DNA of 64,000 bases from assembly GCA_030038195.1 (NCBI GenBank), contig JASHPJ010000071.1, positions 1 to 64,000 on the forward strand, given 5' to 3'. Below the pieces are notes generated by a model. That model did not search any database, was not told the DNA's origin, and saw only the letters and a program-made list of their open reading frames with translations. Position 1 is the stretch's first letter; the number at the start of each line of letters is the position of its first letter. This document shows positions 1-8,952 of the stretch, one piece after another. Source of the DNA: Acidobacteriaceae bacterium (GTDB taxonomy: Bacteria; Acidobacteriota; Terriglobia; Terriglobales; Acidobacteriaceae). A program made the translations under genes and the position numbers.

Positions 1-230
1 GGGTGGAAGAAGCCATCGCCGCAGCCGGCGCCAGCGTGCTCTATCTGCCGCCTTACTCGCCCGATCTGAACCCCATCGAAAACTTCTTTGCCAAACTAAA
101 AGCCCTGTTGCGCAAAGCGGCCAGGCGGTCCACGGAGACCCTATGGGAGGAAATCGCCGGCCTGCTCAACTCGGCCTCTCCCGAGGAATGCTCAAACCAT
201 TTCGAGGCTTGCGGTTATGTGTACACTTAA
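1..230 (+). CDS. IS630-family transposase, C-terminal fragment (cut by window start)
   Basis: The open frame runs in from the window edge and ends at 230. The translated part carries the hallmark end of the IS630/Tc1-mariner DDE domain: a proline-rich stretch YSPDLNPIENFFAKLK, where the glutamate after PI is the third catalytic acid, followed by a basic helix and a short ending GYVYT. Full-length IS630 transposases are about 340 residues, so roughly three quarters of the gene, including the first two catalytic aspartates, lies outside the window. It cannot be said from here whether the element is intact. It lies only about 50 bases from the 3' end of the convergent CRTAC1-like gene, so the insertion is at the tail of that operon and does not break it. 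Confidence 0.85.
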   Translation, partial: VEEAIAAAGASVLYLPPYSPDLNPIENFFAKLKALLRKAARRSTETLWEEIAGLLNSASPEECSNHFEACGYVYT

Positions 231-244
231 ATCGAAAATGCTCT
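231..244 (+). mobile_element. probable right end of the IS630 element
   Basis: IS630 elements end a few tens of bases past the transposase stop and insert at TA. The AT-rich stretch after the stop, up to the TA near 244, is the likely right terminus. The left end is outside the window, so the inverted repeat cannot be confirmed. Confidence 0.3.
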
Positions 245-276
245 AGCAGGCGTGCAAGCGCCGGCTGCGGGTTTAG

Positions 277-2112
277 CTACGGCTTCGCTGCCAAAGTAAA
301 GGCGATCGGATGCGCAGAAACAATGCCTTTGCCTTCCTCGATTACGAGCGACTGGTTGGCGGCCACGTGTGAGAGCGATTCTTTGCGCCCGCTGGGCCAC
401 GCGATTTCGAGATTCACTTCCTGGATGTTTCCAGGCTTGCCCAGTCCGAAGGTCAGCGGCAGTTCGCTCTGTGACAGGTAGCTTGATCCGGACTTGACCA
501 TGGCAAGCTGGCGCATGCCGCCGGCGGCGGTAAGAGTGACTTTTGCGCCGATCGCGTCGCGGTTGGATTGCGTGCCGATGAGCTTGATGCGCAGCAGGTC
601 GTTGCGATTGCCATGGTCATTGCGGAACAGGTGCGCGGGACCGTTGTTGGCGTTGACAACAAGATCGAGGTCGCCGTCGTTGTCGTAGTCAAGGTAAGCG
701 GCGCCGCGAGCCACCATGGAGCGCTGCAGCGCGGGGCCCATGCGCGCAGATACCTCTTCGAATTTACCCCCACCAAGATTGCGAAACAGCAGCGGCGGCT
801 CGGCGTAGTGAAGATTCGGGCGCACCACGCTGATGTCGTCGGCGACATGACCGTTAGCCGCAAAGATATCGAGCCGGCCGTCAAGATCGTAGTCGAAGAA
901 GAAGCAGCCGAATGTGAGCGATTGCGCGGATGGCGAAGCAATGCCTGAATTTGCCGCCTGGTCGGTGAACAGTCCCGAGCCGTCGTTGTGATAAAGCGAT
1001 ATGCTCTCGTCCGTAAAGTTGCCGATCACCAGGCTCTGCCGTCCGGAGCCGTCGTAGTCGCCCGCGTCTGTGCCCATGCCGGCGCGCGCGCGACCGGCAT
1101 CGCTGAACGCAACGCCGGCCGCGAAGCCGGCCTCGGAAAACGTGCCATTGTGATTATTGCGGTAAAGCTTGTTGGGTTGCGTATCGTTGGTCACAAAGAG
1201 GTCGAGCCAGCCGTCGTTGTCATAGTCCAGCAGCGCGATACCCAGCGACTTGCCGGTGGGATCGTACAGCCCGGCGCGCTTGGTCACGTCTTCAAATCTC
1301 CCGTTGCCAAGGTTATGGAAGAGGCGCGCGCTCTGCCCTTTGTAGGCTTCCGGGGTGCAATAGGACTTGTGCTTGCCGTCGAGCGAGCAGAGCTGGTCGG
1401 TCTGCTGCGACCACTCGACGTAGTGCCCGACGAACAGATCGAGTCGGCCGTCATTGTCGTAGTCGAACCATGCTGCGCCGGTAGGAAAGCCTGAATCCGC
1501 GAGTCCTGCCTCCACGGTAACATCGGCAAACTTGCCGTTGTGCAGATTGCGGAACAGGTGGCTGCCGCCGATGGCCGTGATGTAGATGTCGTCGTAGCCG
1601 TCGTTGTTAAAGTCGCCCACGGCGCAGCCCATGCCATACATCTCGATAGCCAGCCCGGCTTGGCGCGTGACGTCGGTAAACGTGCCGTCGTGATTGTTAT
1701 GGTAAAGCGCAGGATAGGATTTGCCGCTTGCGTGGCCGGGCCAGTCCATCGAGTTGACGAAGAGAATATCCTGCCAGCCGTCGTTGTCGTAGTCGAGAAT
1801 GCACACCCCGCTGCCCATGGTCTCGGGCAGGTACTTTGCTCCGTAAGCGCCGCTGTTGTGCTTGAAGTGGATGCCGGCCTGCGCAGTGACGTCGGTAAAC
1901 GTGATCGGACCGGATGGCCGGGCTGCGGTGGCTTGCACAGCGGCAGGCTCCGGCGTTGCGCGCGCCGGTTGCGCAGGGCCGCCTGGCTCCGTTTGCGGCG
2001 CGGGCCTGGACTTGCAGCCGCTGGCGGCGACGAATGCGAAGAGCAGGGCAATCCGCGCAGCGCGCGCCGGGACAGGATGCTTGAGCAGCAGACGGAGCGG
2101 GATCTGGGGCAT
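277..2112 (-). CDS. CRTAC1-like FG-GAP/ASPIC-UnbV lipoprotein
   Basis: About 611 residues. I start it at the ATG at 2112, seven bases after the stop of the RnfD-like gene, because this puts a clean lipoprotein signal at the N-terminus (hydrophobic ALLFAFVAASG then Cys). The longer frame runs into the upstream gene. After a Pro/Ala linker the protein is a chain of FG-GAP/VCBS repeats, each with a calcium-binding type DYDNDGxxD loop (at least seven copies), which in this family fold as a beta-propeller. The last ~90 residues match the ASPIC/UnbV domain (NRDAIGAKV, FGLG, WPSG motifs). CRTAC1-type proteins are exported and bind calcium; their biochemical role in bacteria is not established. It is the last gene of the eight-gene operon, and its neighbours suggest an envelope redox context. 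Confidence 0.9.
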   Translation of the reverse strand: MPQIPLRLLLKHPVPARAARIALLFAFVAASGCKSRPAPQTEPGGPAQPARATPEPAAVQATAARPSGPITFTDVTAQAGIHFKHNSGAYGAKYLPETMGSGVCILDYDNDGWQDILFVNSMDWPGHASGKSYPALYHNNHDGTFTDVTRQAGLAIEMYGMGCAVGDFNNDGYDDIYITAIGGSHLFRNLHNGKFADVTVEAGLADSGFPTGAAWFDYDNDGRLDLFVGHYVEWSQQTDQLCSLDGKHKSYCTPEAYKGQSARLFHNLGNGRFEDVTKRAGLYDPTGKSLGIALLDYDNDGWLDLFVTNDTQPNKLYRNNHNGTFSEAGFAAGVAFSDAGRARAGMGTDAGDYDGSGRQSLVIGNFTDESISLYHNDGSGLFTDQAANSGIASPSAQSLTFGCFFFDYDLDGRLDIFAANGHVADDISVVRPNLHYAEPPLLFRNLGGGKFEEVSARMGPALQRSMVARGAAYLDYDNDGDLDLVVNANNGPAHLFRNDHGNRNDLLRIKLIGTQSNRDAIGAKVTLTAAGGMRQLAMVKSGSSYLSQSELPLTFGLGKPGNIQEVNLEIAWPSGRKESLSHVAANQSLVIEEGKGIVSAHPIAFTLAAKP

Positions 2113-2119
2113 AAAGACG

Positions 2120-3016
2120 CTAGGCGCGGACGGCTTTCTGATCGGCGATTGCAGGCGTGCGGATGGCGCGCGCGCGGCGCGCATCGATCCACATCTCAAT
2201 GAGCAGCGCCACCGGGCCTACCCAGAAAAGAGCATAGAGCGGCGCATAGATGCTGCTATCGAGCCGGAAGAAGAATTCGAGCACGGCGACGGCCACGGCC
2301 ACGATGCACTGGCCAAGGCGCGAGCGCACCGTGGTTTTAGGATCGGTGATCATGAAGAACATGAAAAGCTGGTACATGGGGCCGGTGACGGGCGAAATCT
2401 CTGACTGCCAGGGATCGCCGGTAATGTGCGCGCGCAGAAACGACAACGCGATAAAGCAGGCGACGTAGGTGAGCGTGATGTGGAAGCGGCGCGCGCGCAG
2501 CACGATGACTGTGCCCAGAACCCAGATCACGATGAGCGATGCAAGATTATTGCCCCACTGGATGCTGAGCGAAGCCACCGACTGCGACGCAAGAATAAGC
2601 ATGGCGCAGATGCCGAAGTTGGAGGGATTCCAAATGTGGCGATTGCGAAAGCGCAGCGCGTACTTTGATGTAATCGAGAGCGCGCTGCACAGCGCGTAAG
2701 GCCAGAATGCGGGCGAGCGCAGCAGAATGCCCACGCTGATGCCGCTGATGTAAGCGCTGGCCGGATGCGGCCACTTGTGCAGAAAGATGCGGCCGAGCGC
2801 TATCTCGGCGGCAATGGCGGTGACGATGGCCAGCAGTGTCTTCGAGTAGCTCTCGAGAATGCCGAAGGAAAGATTGCCAACGAGCAGGATGAGCGTGATG
2901 AAGATAGGCGGAAGGAATGGATTGAGGCGGCTGGACAGGGGTGTCCATCCCCGGAACTGCGGCGTGGCTGCGTTTGCGGGTAGCGGCGAATGAGTTTGCG
3001 TCGTTGGCTGGCTCAT
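2120..3016 (-). CDS. RnfD/NqrB-like integral membrane protein (orphan)
   Basis: About 298 residues, starting at the ATG at 3016, which overlaps the stop of the upstream gene as ATGA. The sequence has eight to nine hydrophobic segments. Family marks are HKWPHPASAYISGISVGILLR early, KYALRFRNRHIWNPSNFG in the middle and FMITDPKTT near the C-terminus, all typical of RnfD/NqrB/UnbA-like proteins, the flavin-carrying membrane subunits of ion-pumping Rnf and Nqr complexes. The usual covalent-FMN motif (S-G-A-T) is not clear; the nearest candidate is SPVTGP just before the ITDPKTT stretch. No other Rnf or Nqr subunit is in the window, so this is an orphan. It sits between two CRTAC1-like genes, suggesting a membrane anchor or electron carrier for those exported proteins. 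That role is inference. Confidence 0.85.
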   Translation of the reverse strand: MSQPTTQTHSPLPANAATPQFRGWTPLSSRLNPFLPPIFITLILLVGNLSFGILESYSKTLLAIVTAIAAEIALGRIFLHKWPHPASAYISGISVGILLRSPAFWPYALCSALSITSKYALRFRNRHIWNPSNFGICAMLILASQSVASLSIQWGNNLASLIVIWVLGTVIVLRARRFHITLTYVACFIALSFLRAHITGDPWQSEISPVTGPMYQLFMFFMITDPKTTVRSRLGQCIVAVAVAVLEFFFRLDSSIYAPLYALFWVGPVALLIEMWIDARRARAIRTPAIADQKAVRA

Positions 3017-4797
3017 GACGGTTCCTTCACGGTGTAGAGGCGATCGGGCGCAAGATTGTTGAGTGTCTGCACGGTTCCCGAAGGCCACCGGATCACTGCC
3101 TTTTCAATCTGCGGATTCCTGCCCAGGCCAAAATGCACGCGGCGGTCGTTCTGCGAAGCAAAGCCGTTGCCGCCGGAGACCTGCTGCAACTGCTCCTTGC
3201 CATCCCAGTACAGGGTAATCTGCGCGCCGATCGCGCTGCGATTGCTTTTTGCGCCTTCGAGAGAAAATTCGATCCAGCCGTTGCTCGGCGCGACGGTGTT
3301 CTTGTAGATCAAAAGCGGGCCGCGCTGGTTGGCCACGACCGCGTCGAGCGCGCCGGTATTCCACAAATCGGCTAGCGCCACGGAGCGGCCGTCGTAGGTG
3401 TCGGTGGCGCCTACGGCCTGCGCCACGTCAACGAATCTGCCCTCGCCATCGTTGAGCCACACATGCTTCTGCTGGTAGCCGGAGAGGCTGCGCCCGTTGA
3501 ATGCGGGCCAGTGCGCGGCGTCGCCGATGATGGAGCTGTTGCCACCGGCGACCTTGGAGAAGTCGTACCAGTAGCTGCGCTGGCGGTCGAGCGAGATGTA
3601 TCCGTTGACCAGGTAGAGATCGAGGTTGCCGTCGTTGTTCAAGTCGCCGAACTGGGCGCCAAAACTCCATCCGCCAAGCTCCACGCCCAGGTCGCGCGCC
3701 AGGTTGTCATACTTGAGCGCGGAGCCGGCCTGCGGCACCCAGAGATTGTTACCCTGGATGAGCACGTCCTCTTCGGAGATATTCGAGACGTAGATAGAGA
3801 GCTTGCCCTGGTCGAAGATGTCGCCGAAGGAGACATTCATGCCGCTCTTGGGAGCAAAGCCCACGCCTGCTTCCTTGCCGGCCTCGTGAAAATGGCCGCC
3901 ATCGTTCAGGTACAGCTCGGAGACGCCGTAATCATTGGCGACGAAGAGGTCGGGATACCCGGTGCCGCGCAGGTCGGCCGCCGCGCAGGCCAGCGCCCAG
4001 CGGCGGCTGTCGATGCCAACCTGCGCGCTCACCTCTTCAAAGCGGCCGTTGCCCAGGTTGTGGAAGAGGTATTTGCGTCCGCCGTTGTTGGCGTACTCAA
4101 AGCTGTTGGGCATCATGCGCGTATTGCGCAGGTGCCACAGGTTCACGTCCTCCGGATAGTAGCCGCCGATGAAGAGATCGAGCTTGCCGTCGCGGTCGTA
4201 GTCGAACCACACGGCCGTGTTGGCGTTGATCCACGGCGGTAGGCCGGCCTGTTCGCTCACGCGCGTAAAGCCGCGGCCCTGGTCGTTGTGAAAGAGTTCG
4301 GGCCTTCCCCACTTGATGAGGAAGAGATCCTCGTAGCCGTCGTTGTCGTAGTCGCCCCACACTGCGCCCATGGAAACGCCGGTGCCGGGCTGGTTGACGT
4401 CGGCGATGCCCATCTGCTCGGCAACGTCAGTAAATGTGCCGTCGCGGTTGTTGCGGTAGAGATGATTCTTGCTGCCGATGGCGGAGTTGGTGACGTAGAT
4501 GTCGGGCCAGCCATCGCGATTGTAATCGACAATGGAGACCGATGCACCCATGGATGCGACCTCCGGCATGATGGGGGCCAGCTTGGGATCGAGCGTGGGC
4601 GCCTGGTGAACAAAGTCGATGCCTGCTGCGTGCGATACCTCGCGCAGCGAGAATCCGTAACGCGCGCGCGCGGCCTGCGCATCAGGACTGGGAGCGGTCT
4701 TTTCCGCGACGGAGAAATGCCGGACCATCCACGGCACGCACAGCAGGCCGATGAAGAAGATGGTGACGAGGATGCGGGCGATGGAAATTTTCTTCAT
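3013..4797 (-). CDS. CRTAC1-like FG-GAP/ASPIC-UnbV protein, membrane-anchored or secreted
   Basis: About 594 residues from the ATG at 4797, which overlaps the upstream stop as ATGA. The longer open frame upstream is a shadow of the TPR gene. The N-terminus MKKISIARILVTIFFIGL is an uncleaved anchor or signal peptide. The body has repeated FG-GAP/VCBS units with DYDNDG/DYDRDG calcium loops, ending in an ASPIC/UnbV domain (NRSAIGAQI, VHFGLG, RWPSG). Domain order is the same as in the gene at 277-2112, but one has a lipobox and this one a plain hydrophobic N-terminus, so they are probably paralogues placed differently in the envelope. Translational coupling on both sides (ATGA overlaps with the TPR gene and with the RnfD-like gene) argues that the products are made in fixed ratio. 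Confidence 0.9.
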   Translation of the reverse strand: MKKISIARILVTIFFIGLLCVPWMVRHFSVAEKTAPSPDAQAARARYGFSLREVSHAAGIDFVHQAPTLDPKLAPIMPEVASMGASVSIVDYNRDGWPDIYVTNSAIGSKNHLYRNNRDGTFTDVAEQMGIADVNQPGTGVSMGAVWGDYDNDGYEDLFLIKWGRPELFHNDQGRGFTRVSEQAGLPPWINANTAVWFDYDRDGKLDLFIGGYYPEDVNLWHLRNTRMMPNSFEYANNGGRKYLFHNLGNGRFEEVSAQVGIDSRRWALACAAADLRGTGYPDLFVANDYGVSELYLNDGGHFHEAGKEAGVGFAPKSGMNVSFGDIFDQGKLSIYVSNISEEDVLIQGNNLWVPQAGSALKYDNLARDLGVELGGWSFGAQFGDLNNDGNLDLYLVNGYISLDRQRSYWYDFSKVAGGNSSIIGDAAHWPAFNGRSLSGYQQKHVWLNDGEGRFVDVAQAVGATDTYDGRSVALADLWNTGALDAVVANQRGPLLIYKNTVAPSNGWIEFSLEGAKSNRSAIGAQITLYWDGKEQLQQVSGGNGFASQNDRRVHFGLGRNPQIEKAVIRWPSGTVQTLNNLAPDRLYTVKEPS

Positions 4798-7700
4798 GGC
4801 GTCGCCGGGCTGCGCAGCGCGTTGCGGAACGTGTCCGTGGTAACGTAGCGCGTCTGATAGTTTTGCCAGTCCTGTGGGTGATGGCGATAGACCCACTCCT
4901 CTTCGAGCGGTCCTGGAGGCGTGTCGTACTCGGCGCGCGTGTGATAGGGCAGCGGCTGCACCGTGCGCGAGAAAGTCGAGTTGTAGTCGCCGTCCTTGAT
5001 CCATCCGTCGCCGTCGATCACGTAATCGCGCGCCCATCCTGCCGGCGGAGGCGGCGGCGAGGCAAACTGCAGCGCCAGCTCGTCGCCGGCGTTCATGATC
5101 ACGTAGCGGTCGTCAATGCCCGCCAGCAGAGCGCGCACGTCGCCGTAGCGCGTGTAGTAGCCTTCCAAGTCGCGCCAGATCTGCGTGGTGGCGGCGAGCT
5201 GGTTGTAATCGGGAATCTCGGGCGACGACGCGTTGGCCTGGTGAATCACAGAAAAACCGCGATAGTGCAGATTGGCTGTCTGCGGCGCGAGATGCGTGAT
5301 CCTTGTCGGTGCGTTGGGCAATCCCTGCGCCCATTCGATCTGGTCCCAGTAGATTTCGAGATTGGTGCGCAGCCGCAGCTTGTGCGGCGCGCCTGCGCGC
5401 AACAGGCTGGTCAGGTCGATGAGGCAGGTCTTGTTGCGGCCGGCCGGGAAGCCGAGGTTGGCGCGCGCAACCCTCCAGCCGCCGTGGCCGTCGGGCACTT
5501 CAAGGCGCAGCGGCTGTGGATGCACTTTGCCACCCTGCAAGATGGCCACGTTGATCGATGAGTCAGAGGGATGGAGCCAGCCGCGCGCGATGAGCCAGAG
5601 CGGGCCGCTGGCGGGCAGATCCTTGCCAAGATCGATTTCAACGTAATGGTCGCGTGTGACGCCCTGGTACTGTCCGCGGCCAAATGTGTCAAGATAGTTG
5701 CCGTCAAGGTGGCGCAGCGTCTCGGTCACATCGTTGCCTAGGTCGTCGACCGCGCGCGCGATTGGATGCGGCTCGGCAACGGTAGTGATGGCCAGCTTGA
5801 CGGGCGGCACGTTGAAGCGCTCATCGGTGAAGACCTCGGTGCCGGCGGGGTGATCGACGGTCATGAGCGCGAGATAGTCGTAATAGTAGGTCTCCCACAG
5901 CTCGCCGGTGATGCGCAGATCGAGTGAGCCGTTGCGCGGGACGAGTGCGCTGCCGGGAATCTTGTACCACTCCTCGGTAGCCGCAATGCGCGCAGGCCCC
6001 ATCGAATCGATGCGCAAGCCCAACGCGGAGCCCCACGGTACGGTGTCTTTCACAAACTGCATCGACTTGCCGTTCCACGCAAAGAGGAATGGGCATGAGC
6101 CTTTGAGCCGCTGTTCGGTAAGCACTTCCTGGTCGGCCTTGAGCGCGAACTCCGCGCGCACGGTGCCGTTGGGCCACACCAGGCGCGCCACTTCAGCGCC
6201 GGTCTCATTGCCCAGGCCAAAGTGAAGCTGCGGGCTGTTGATGGGCTGCATCTGCACCAGCAGGCCGGAGCGGATTTCAATCTGGCCGCCGATGCCGAAC
6301 GAATTGATGCGCTGGTCGCCGGTAGCCTGGTGTGCGCGCGGGCGGATGATCTGCCAGTGGTAGTTCTTGGTGGTGCGATTGACGGCGTCGATTGCGCGCC
6401 CGTCCGCGGTGAGTCCAAGGAGATCGAGCCGGCCTTCGCTGCTGACCGGTGCCGCGTCAAACACGCGCGGCGGTCCCTGCGGAGACGGCAGCAGCGTGAA
6501 CTGCCGGTGTTCGTCGGCGAGCCAGACGAGCGCGCCGGCCGCGCTTCCGCGTGTAACCGGGCTGACTGGAGCCAGAACCAGGTCGAAAGCACCGTTGTTG
6601 TCCAAATCGGCGATGCGCAGGCGCACCTCGCCGGCCAGCGTGCGCCCAGCGTCGGGCACTTGCACAATCTGCCCAGTGTTCCATGCGCCGTTGCTATTCG
6701 ACAGCCGTACAATCGTGCCCCTGGACTGCACGGCGAGAAGATCGAGCACGCCGTCGTGGTTGGCGTCGGCTGCGGCGATGGCCTGCACCGTGCCAAGGCT
6801 CGCGGGCAATGTGCTCTCCGCAAAGTTGCCTGAGCGCTGATTGAGAAAGACATGCAGCCGGCCGTCGCCATCGATGAGCGAAGCATCGGGATTGCCGTCG
6901 CCGTTGAGATCGGCCCACGCAAACTGGCGAATTCCCGACACGCCGGTAAATGGATGGATCGCTTTGAATGTGCCATCGCCGTTGTTGCGCAGCACAGTGG
7001 GCAGCCCGCTCGCCGACCCGAGCACGATGTCGAGATCGCCGTCGGCTTCGATGTCCACCGCCCACGCGCCGGTGTAATGCGTATTGACAATCTCTTTCGG
7101 CAGCTTTGTTTGCGCGGTTACGTCGGTGAACTTCGCAGGCTCGTCCTGGCGCAGGAAGCGCACACCGCCCGCGCCGGCGAGCACGAGATCGGTTTTGAAG
7201 TCGTAGTTGAAGTCGACAGGCAGAACCGACTCGGGCGTTGGAGGCGTATTGGCCGCGCCGCTGGGGAAGAGAAACGATGCGCCGCTGGAGAGCCGCACTT
7301 CGTGCGCGTTGGCAGTAACCACAGTGGGTGTTCCCTGGCCGTTGAGCGAGACAGCGCCAACCCACTCCCATTTCCCGCCGGATGGATTCGCGAGCGGCTG
7401 GTTGTCGAAGCGCAGCGCCATGTCGGGCGGCGCCGGCTGGCCCGGCGGCGACGCCAGGCGCAGCAGATGCGTGAAGGGCTGCGCCTCGTCACCTGGAGCC
7501 GGCTTGATGGCGGCGAGATTTTCACGGAATGCGGGCACCTGCATGAGCACGTTGCGCAAAAAAATGCTGCGGATGGCCGCAGCCGCGGGCGGGCCGGACG
7601 TGGCCGCGGCCTGCAGTTGTGCGAGCTGATCGCGCGCATCCTGTGGCCAGTTGGCAGACTGCGCCGCGATGCGCGTCACGGCTGAGCGCAGCGTTGCGCC

Positions 7701-8288
7701 GTCCTCCCGCTTGGCGGCGACGCGGCTGAGCTCGAGCAGCGCGGCCAGGTTGCGCGGCTGCGCGGCGAGAATCTGCGTGATCCGCAGCTGGAACTCGTCC
7801 TCGCTGCCCGGCCCTCCCTGGCGCTCGATTTCAAGCGCGAGCTGGTACTGCGCCTGAAGGTTCGAAGGATTCAGGTTGACCGCTTCGCGAAGATTCATAA
7901 TCGCGCTCAACGAGTCGCCGCGGTCGCTGCCCAGGATGCCGAGCAGGTAGTAGATGTGGTCGTCTTTGGGCTCGAGATTGTGCGCGCGTTCGAAGCGCTC
8001 GGCGGCAAGATCGAAGTTGCGCTGGCGCAGCGCGAGGATGCCCCAGTCGGCCCACGCCGCAGGCTCTCCAGGCGCAAGCTGCGCGGCCCGTGCCAATGAG
8101 CTTTCAGCGCGCACGTCGTCGCCCACCTGCAGCGCGGCCAGGCCCACGTAAAAAGAGGAGATGAACGCGCGATAATCCGCTGAAGACGGCGCCGGCAGCC
8201 CGCGATGGCATCCGGCAACGAGCGGCAGAGCAGCGGCGAGAACTGCGGCCATGAGCCGGGATGCGATGTGGGTAGCGCCGGGTTTCAT
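4794..8288 (-). CDS. TPR + FG-GAP + ASPIC/UnbV lipoprotein with long C-terminal domain
   Basis: About 1164 residues from the ATG at 8288. This start gives a lipoprotein signal with lipobox LVAGC; the open frame continues upstream but only as antisense of neighbouring coding sequence. The order is: signal and Cys; TPR repeats (about residues 30-220, e.g. PAAWADWGILALRQRNFDLAAERFERA); FG-GAP/VCBS beta-propeller repeats (about 300-620, DYN/DIEADGD/DLNGDGNPD loops); an ASPIC/UnbV unit (about 620-700, IGGQIEI and HFGLG); and a ~430-residue C-terminal region with WETYYYDY and GRGQYQGVTRDH that I cannot name. The TPRs suggest a protein-protein docking role on the outer face of a membrane. It is the largest product of the operon and is translationally coupled to the following CRTAC1-like gene. 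Confidence 0.88.
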   Translation of the reverse strand: MKPGATHIASRLMAAVLAAALPLVAGCHRGLPAPSSADYRAFISSFYVGLAALQVGDDVRAESSLARAAQLAPGEPAAWADWGILALRQRNFDLAAERFERAHNLEPKDDHIYYLLGILGSDRGDSLSAIMNLREAVNLNPSNLQAQYQLALEIERQGGPGSEDEFQLRITQILAAQPRNLAALLELSRVAAKREDGATLRSAVTRIAAQSANWPQDARDQLAQLQAAATSGPPAAAAIRSIFLRNVLMQVPAFRENLAAIKPAPGDEAQPFTHLLRLASPPGQPAPPDMALRFDNQPLANPSGGKWEWVGAVSLNGQGTPTVVTANAHEVRLSSGASFLFPSGAANTPPTPESVLPVDFNYDFKTDLVLAGAGGVRFLRQDEPAKFTDVTAQTKLPKEIVNTHYTGAWAVDIEADGDLDIVLGSASGLPTVLRNNGDGTFKAIHPFTGVSGIRQFAWADLNGDGNPDASLIDGDGRLHVFLNQRSGNFAESTLPASLGTVQAIAAADANHDGVLDLLAVQSRGTIVRLSNSNGAWNTGQIVQVPDAGRTLAGEVRLRIADLDNNGAFDLVLAPVSPVTRGSAAGALVWLADEHRQFTLLPSPQGPPRVFDAAPVSSEGRLDLLGLTADGRAIDAVNRTTKNYHWQIIRPRAHQATGDQRINSFGIGGQIEIRSGLLVQMQPINSPQLHFGLGNETGAEVARLVWPNGTVRAEFALKADQEVLTEQRLKGSCPFLFAWNGKSMQFVKDTVPWGSALGLRIDSMGPARIAATEEWYKIPGSALVPRNGSLDLRITGELWETYYYDYLALMTVDHPAGTEVFTDERFNVPPVKLAITTVAEPHPIARAVDDLGNDVTETLRHLDGNYLDTFGRGQYQGVTRDHYVEIDLGKDLPASGPLWLIARGWLHPSDSSINVAILQGGKVHPQPLRLEVPDGHGGWRVARANLGFPAGRNKTCLIDLTSLLRAGAPHKLRLRTNLEIYWDQIEWAQGLPNAPTRITHLAPQTANLHYRGFSVIHQANASSPEIPDYNQLAATTQIWRDLEGYYTRYGDVRALLAGIDDRYVIMNAGDELALQFASPPPPPAGWARDYVIDGDGWIKDGDYNSTFSRTVQPLPYHTRAEYDTPPGPLEEEWVYRHHPQDWQNYQTRYVTTDTFRNALRSPATP

Positions 8289-8344
8289 CTCTTGAGTGCT
8301 GGTCAAAATTGTATCGAATGCTGCGCATGCCGGCATACCTCGGG

Positions 8345-8947
8345 TTATTGCACGACGCCGGATCGCTGCGTTCTTGCGCGCGCCCGTCGTTTGCGCGTGT
8401 GCCGGACGCTTGCCGCTTTGAACCACAGCACGCCGATGCCGGCAAACGGCAGCAGAAAGAGAAGCAGGTTCCAGCGGCCCAGCAGCGTCGGCGTCACCGG
8501 TACGTCCGTATCGGCTTCGCCGCTGGCCGTCGAGCTTGCGAACAGGATGCGGATGTGCCAGGTCTCTTCCTTGTCGAACGGCACGAGGGTCTTGAACTCC
8601 ACGTGATCGAGCAGCTTTTCGCGCCATGCGCCGTAGGTGGCCGGGGGCAGGCGCTTGCTCACCGGCTGCACGATTACCTGCACCTTCATGTCGGAAGGCA
8701 CGGTGATGGAGCTGCCTTTGGGTGGATCGATGATCACGTAAAAGCTGCCGGTGCCCACGTCGGGATTGCTCCAGACCTCTACATGGAAGGGGCCGATCCT
8801 GCGGTTCTGCATGATGGGGTAGGGAGGGCCGATGTGCGCCCAGGCGGAAGCGCAGGCGCAGAGTGCCAGGAGCGCAAGCGCAGCGATTGCACGCGGCTTT
8901 TGCCACGCGGCAGCCATGATCGGGTGCGGAATCCGGTAGAGAGGCAT
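8345..8947 (-). CDS. exported protein with C-terminal membrane anchor, function unknown
   Basis: About 200 residues. The ATG at 8947 lies five bases after the upstream stop; a second ATG at 8917 (MAAAWQKPRA) is an alternative that gives a more compact signal peptide (hydrophobic AIAALALLALCACASAWAH). The mature part is predicted beta-rich, with no cysteine pairs, and one transmembrane segment (WNLLLFLLPFAGIGVLWF) sits near the end, followed by a short, strongly basic tail that should be cytoplasmic. The arrangement is a periplasmic beta domain on a single anchor. I do not recognise the family. Position directly after the polyferredoxin gene, in the same operon, suggests it supports that redox protein. 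Confidence 0.75.
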   Translation of the reverse strand: MPLYRIPHPIMAAAWQKPRAIAALALLALCACASAWAHIGPPYPIMQNRRIGPFHVEVWSNPDVGTGSFYVIIDPPKGSSITVPSDMKVQVIVQPVSKRLPPATYGAWREKLLDHVEFKTLVPFDKEETWHIRILFASSTASGEADTDVPVTPTLLGRWNLLLFLLPFAGIGVLWFKAASVRHTRKRRARARTQRSGVVQ

Positions 8948-8952
8948 CGTTC

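Noticed and set aside
453-941. 162-residue minus frame inside the CRTAC1-like gene
   Set aside because: Out-of-frame shadow with Thr/Ser/Arg runs; the main frame has domain motifs throughout.
3463-4242. 259-residue plus-strand frame opposite the CRTAC1-like gene
   Set aside because: Val/Ala-rich repeats arise from the antisense of DYDNDG repeats. Other long plus frames in 1-9000 were rejected for the same reason.
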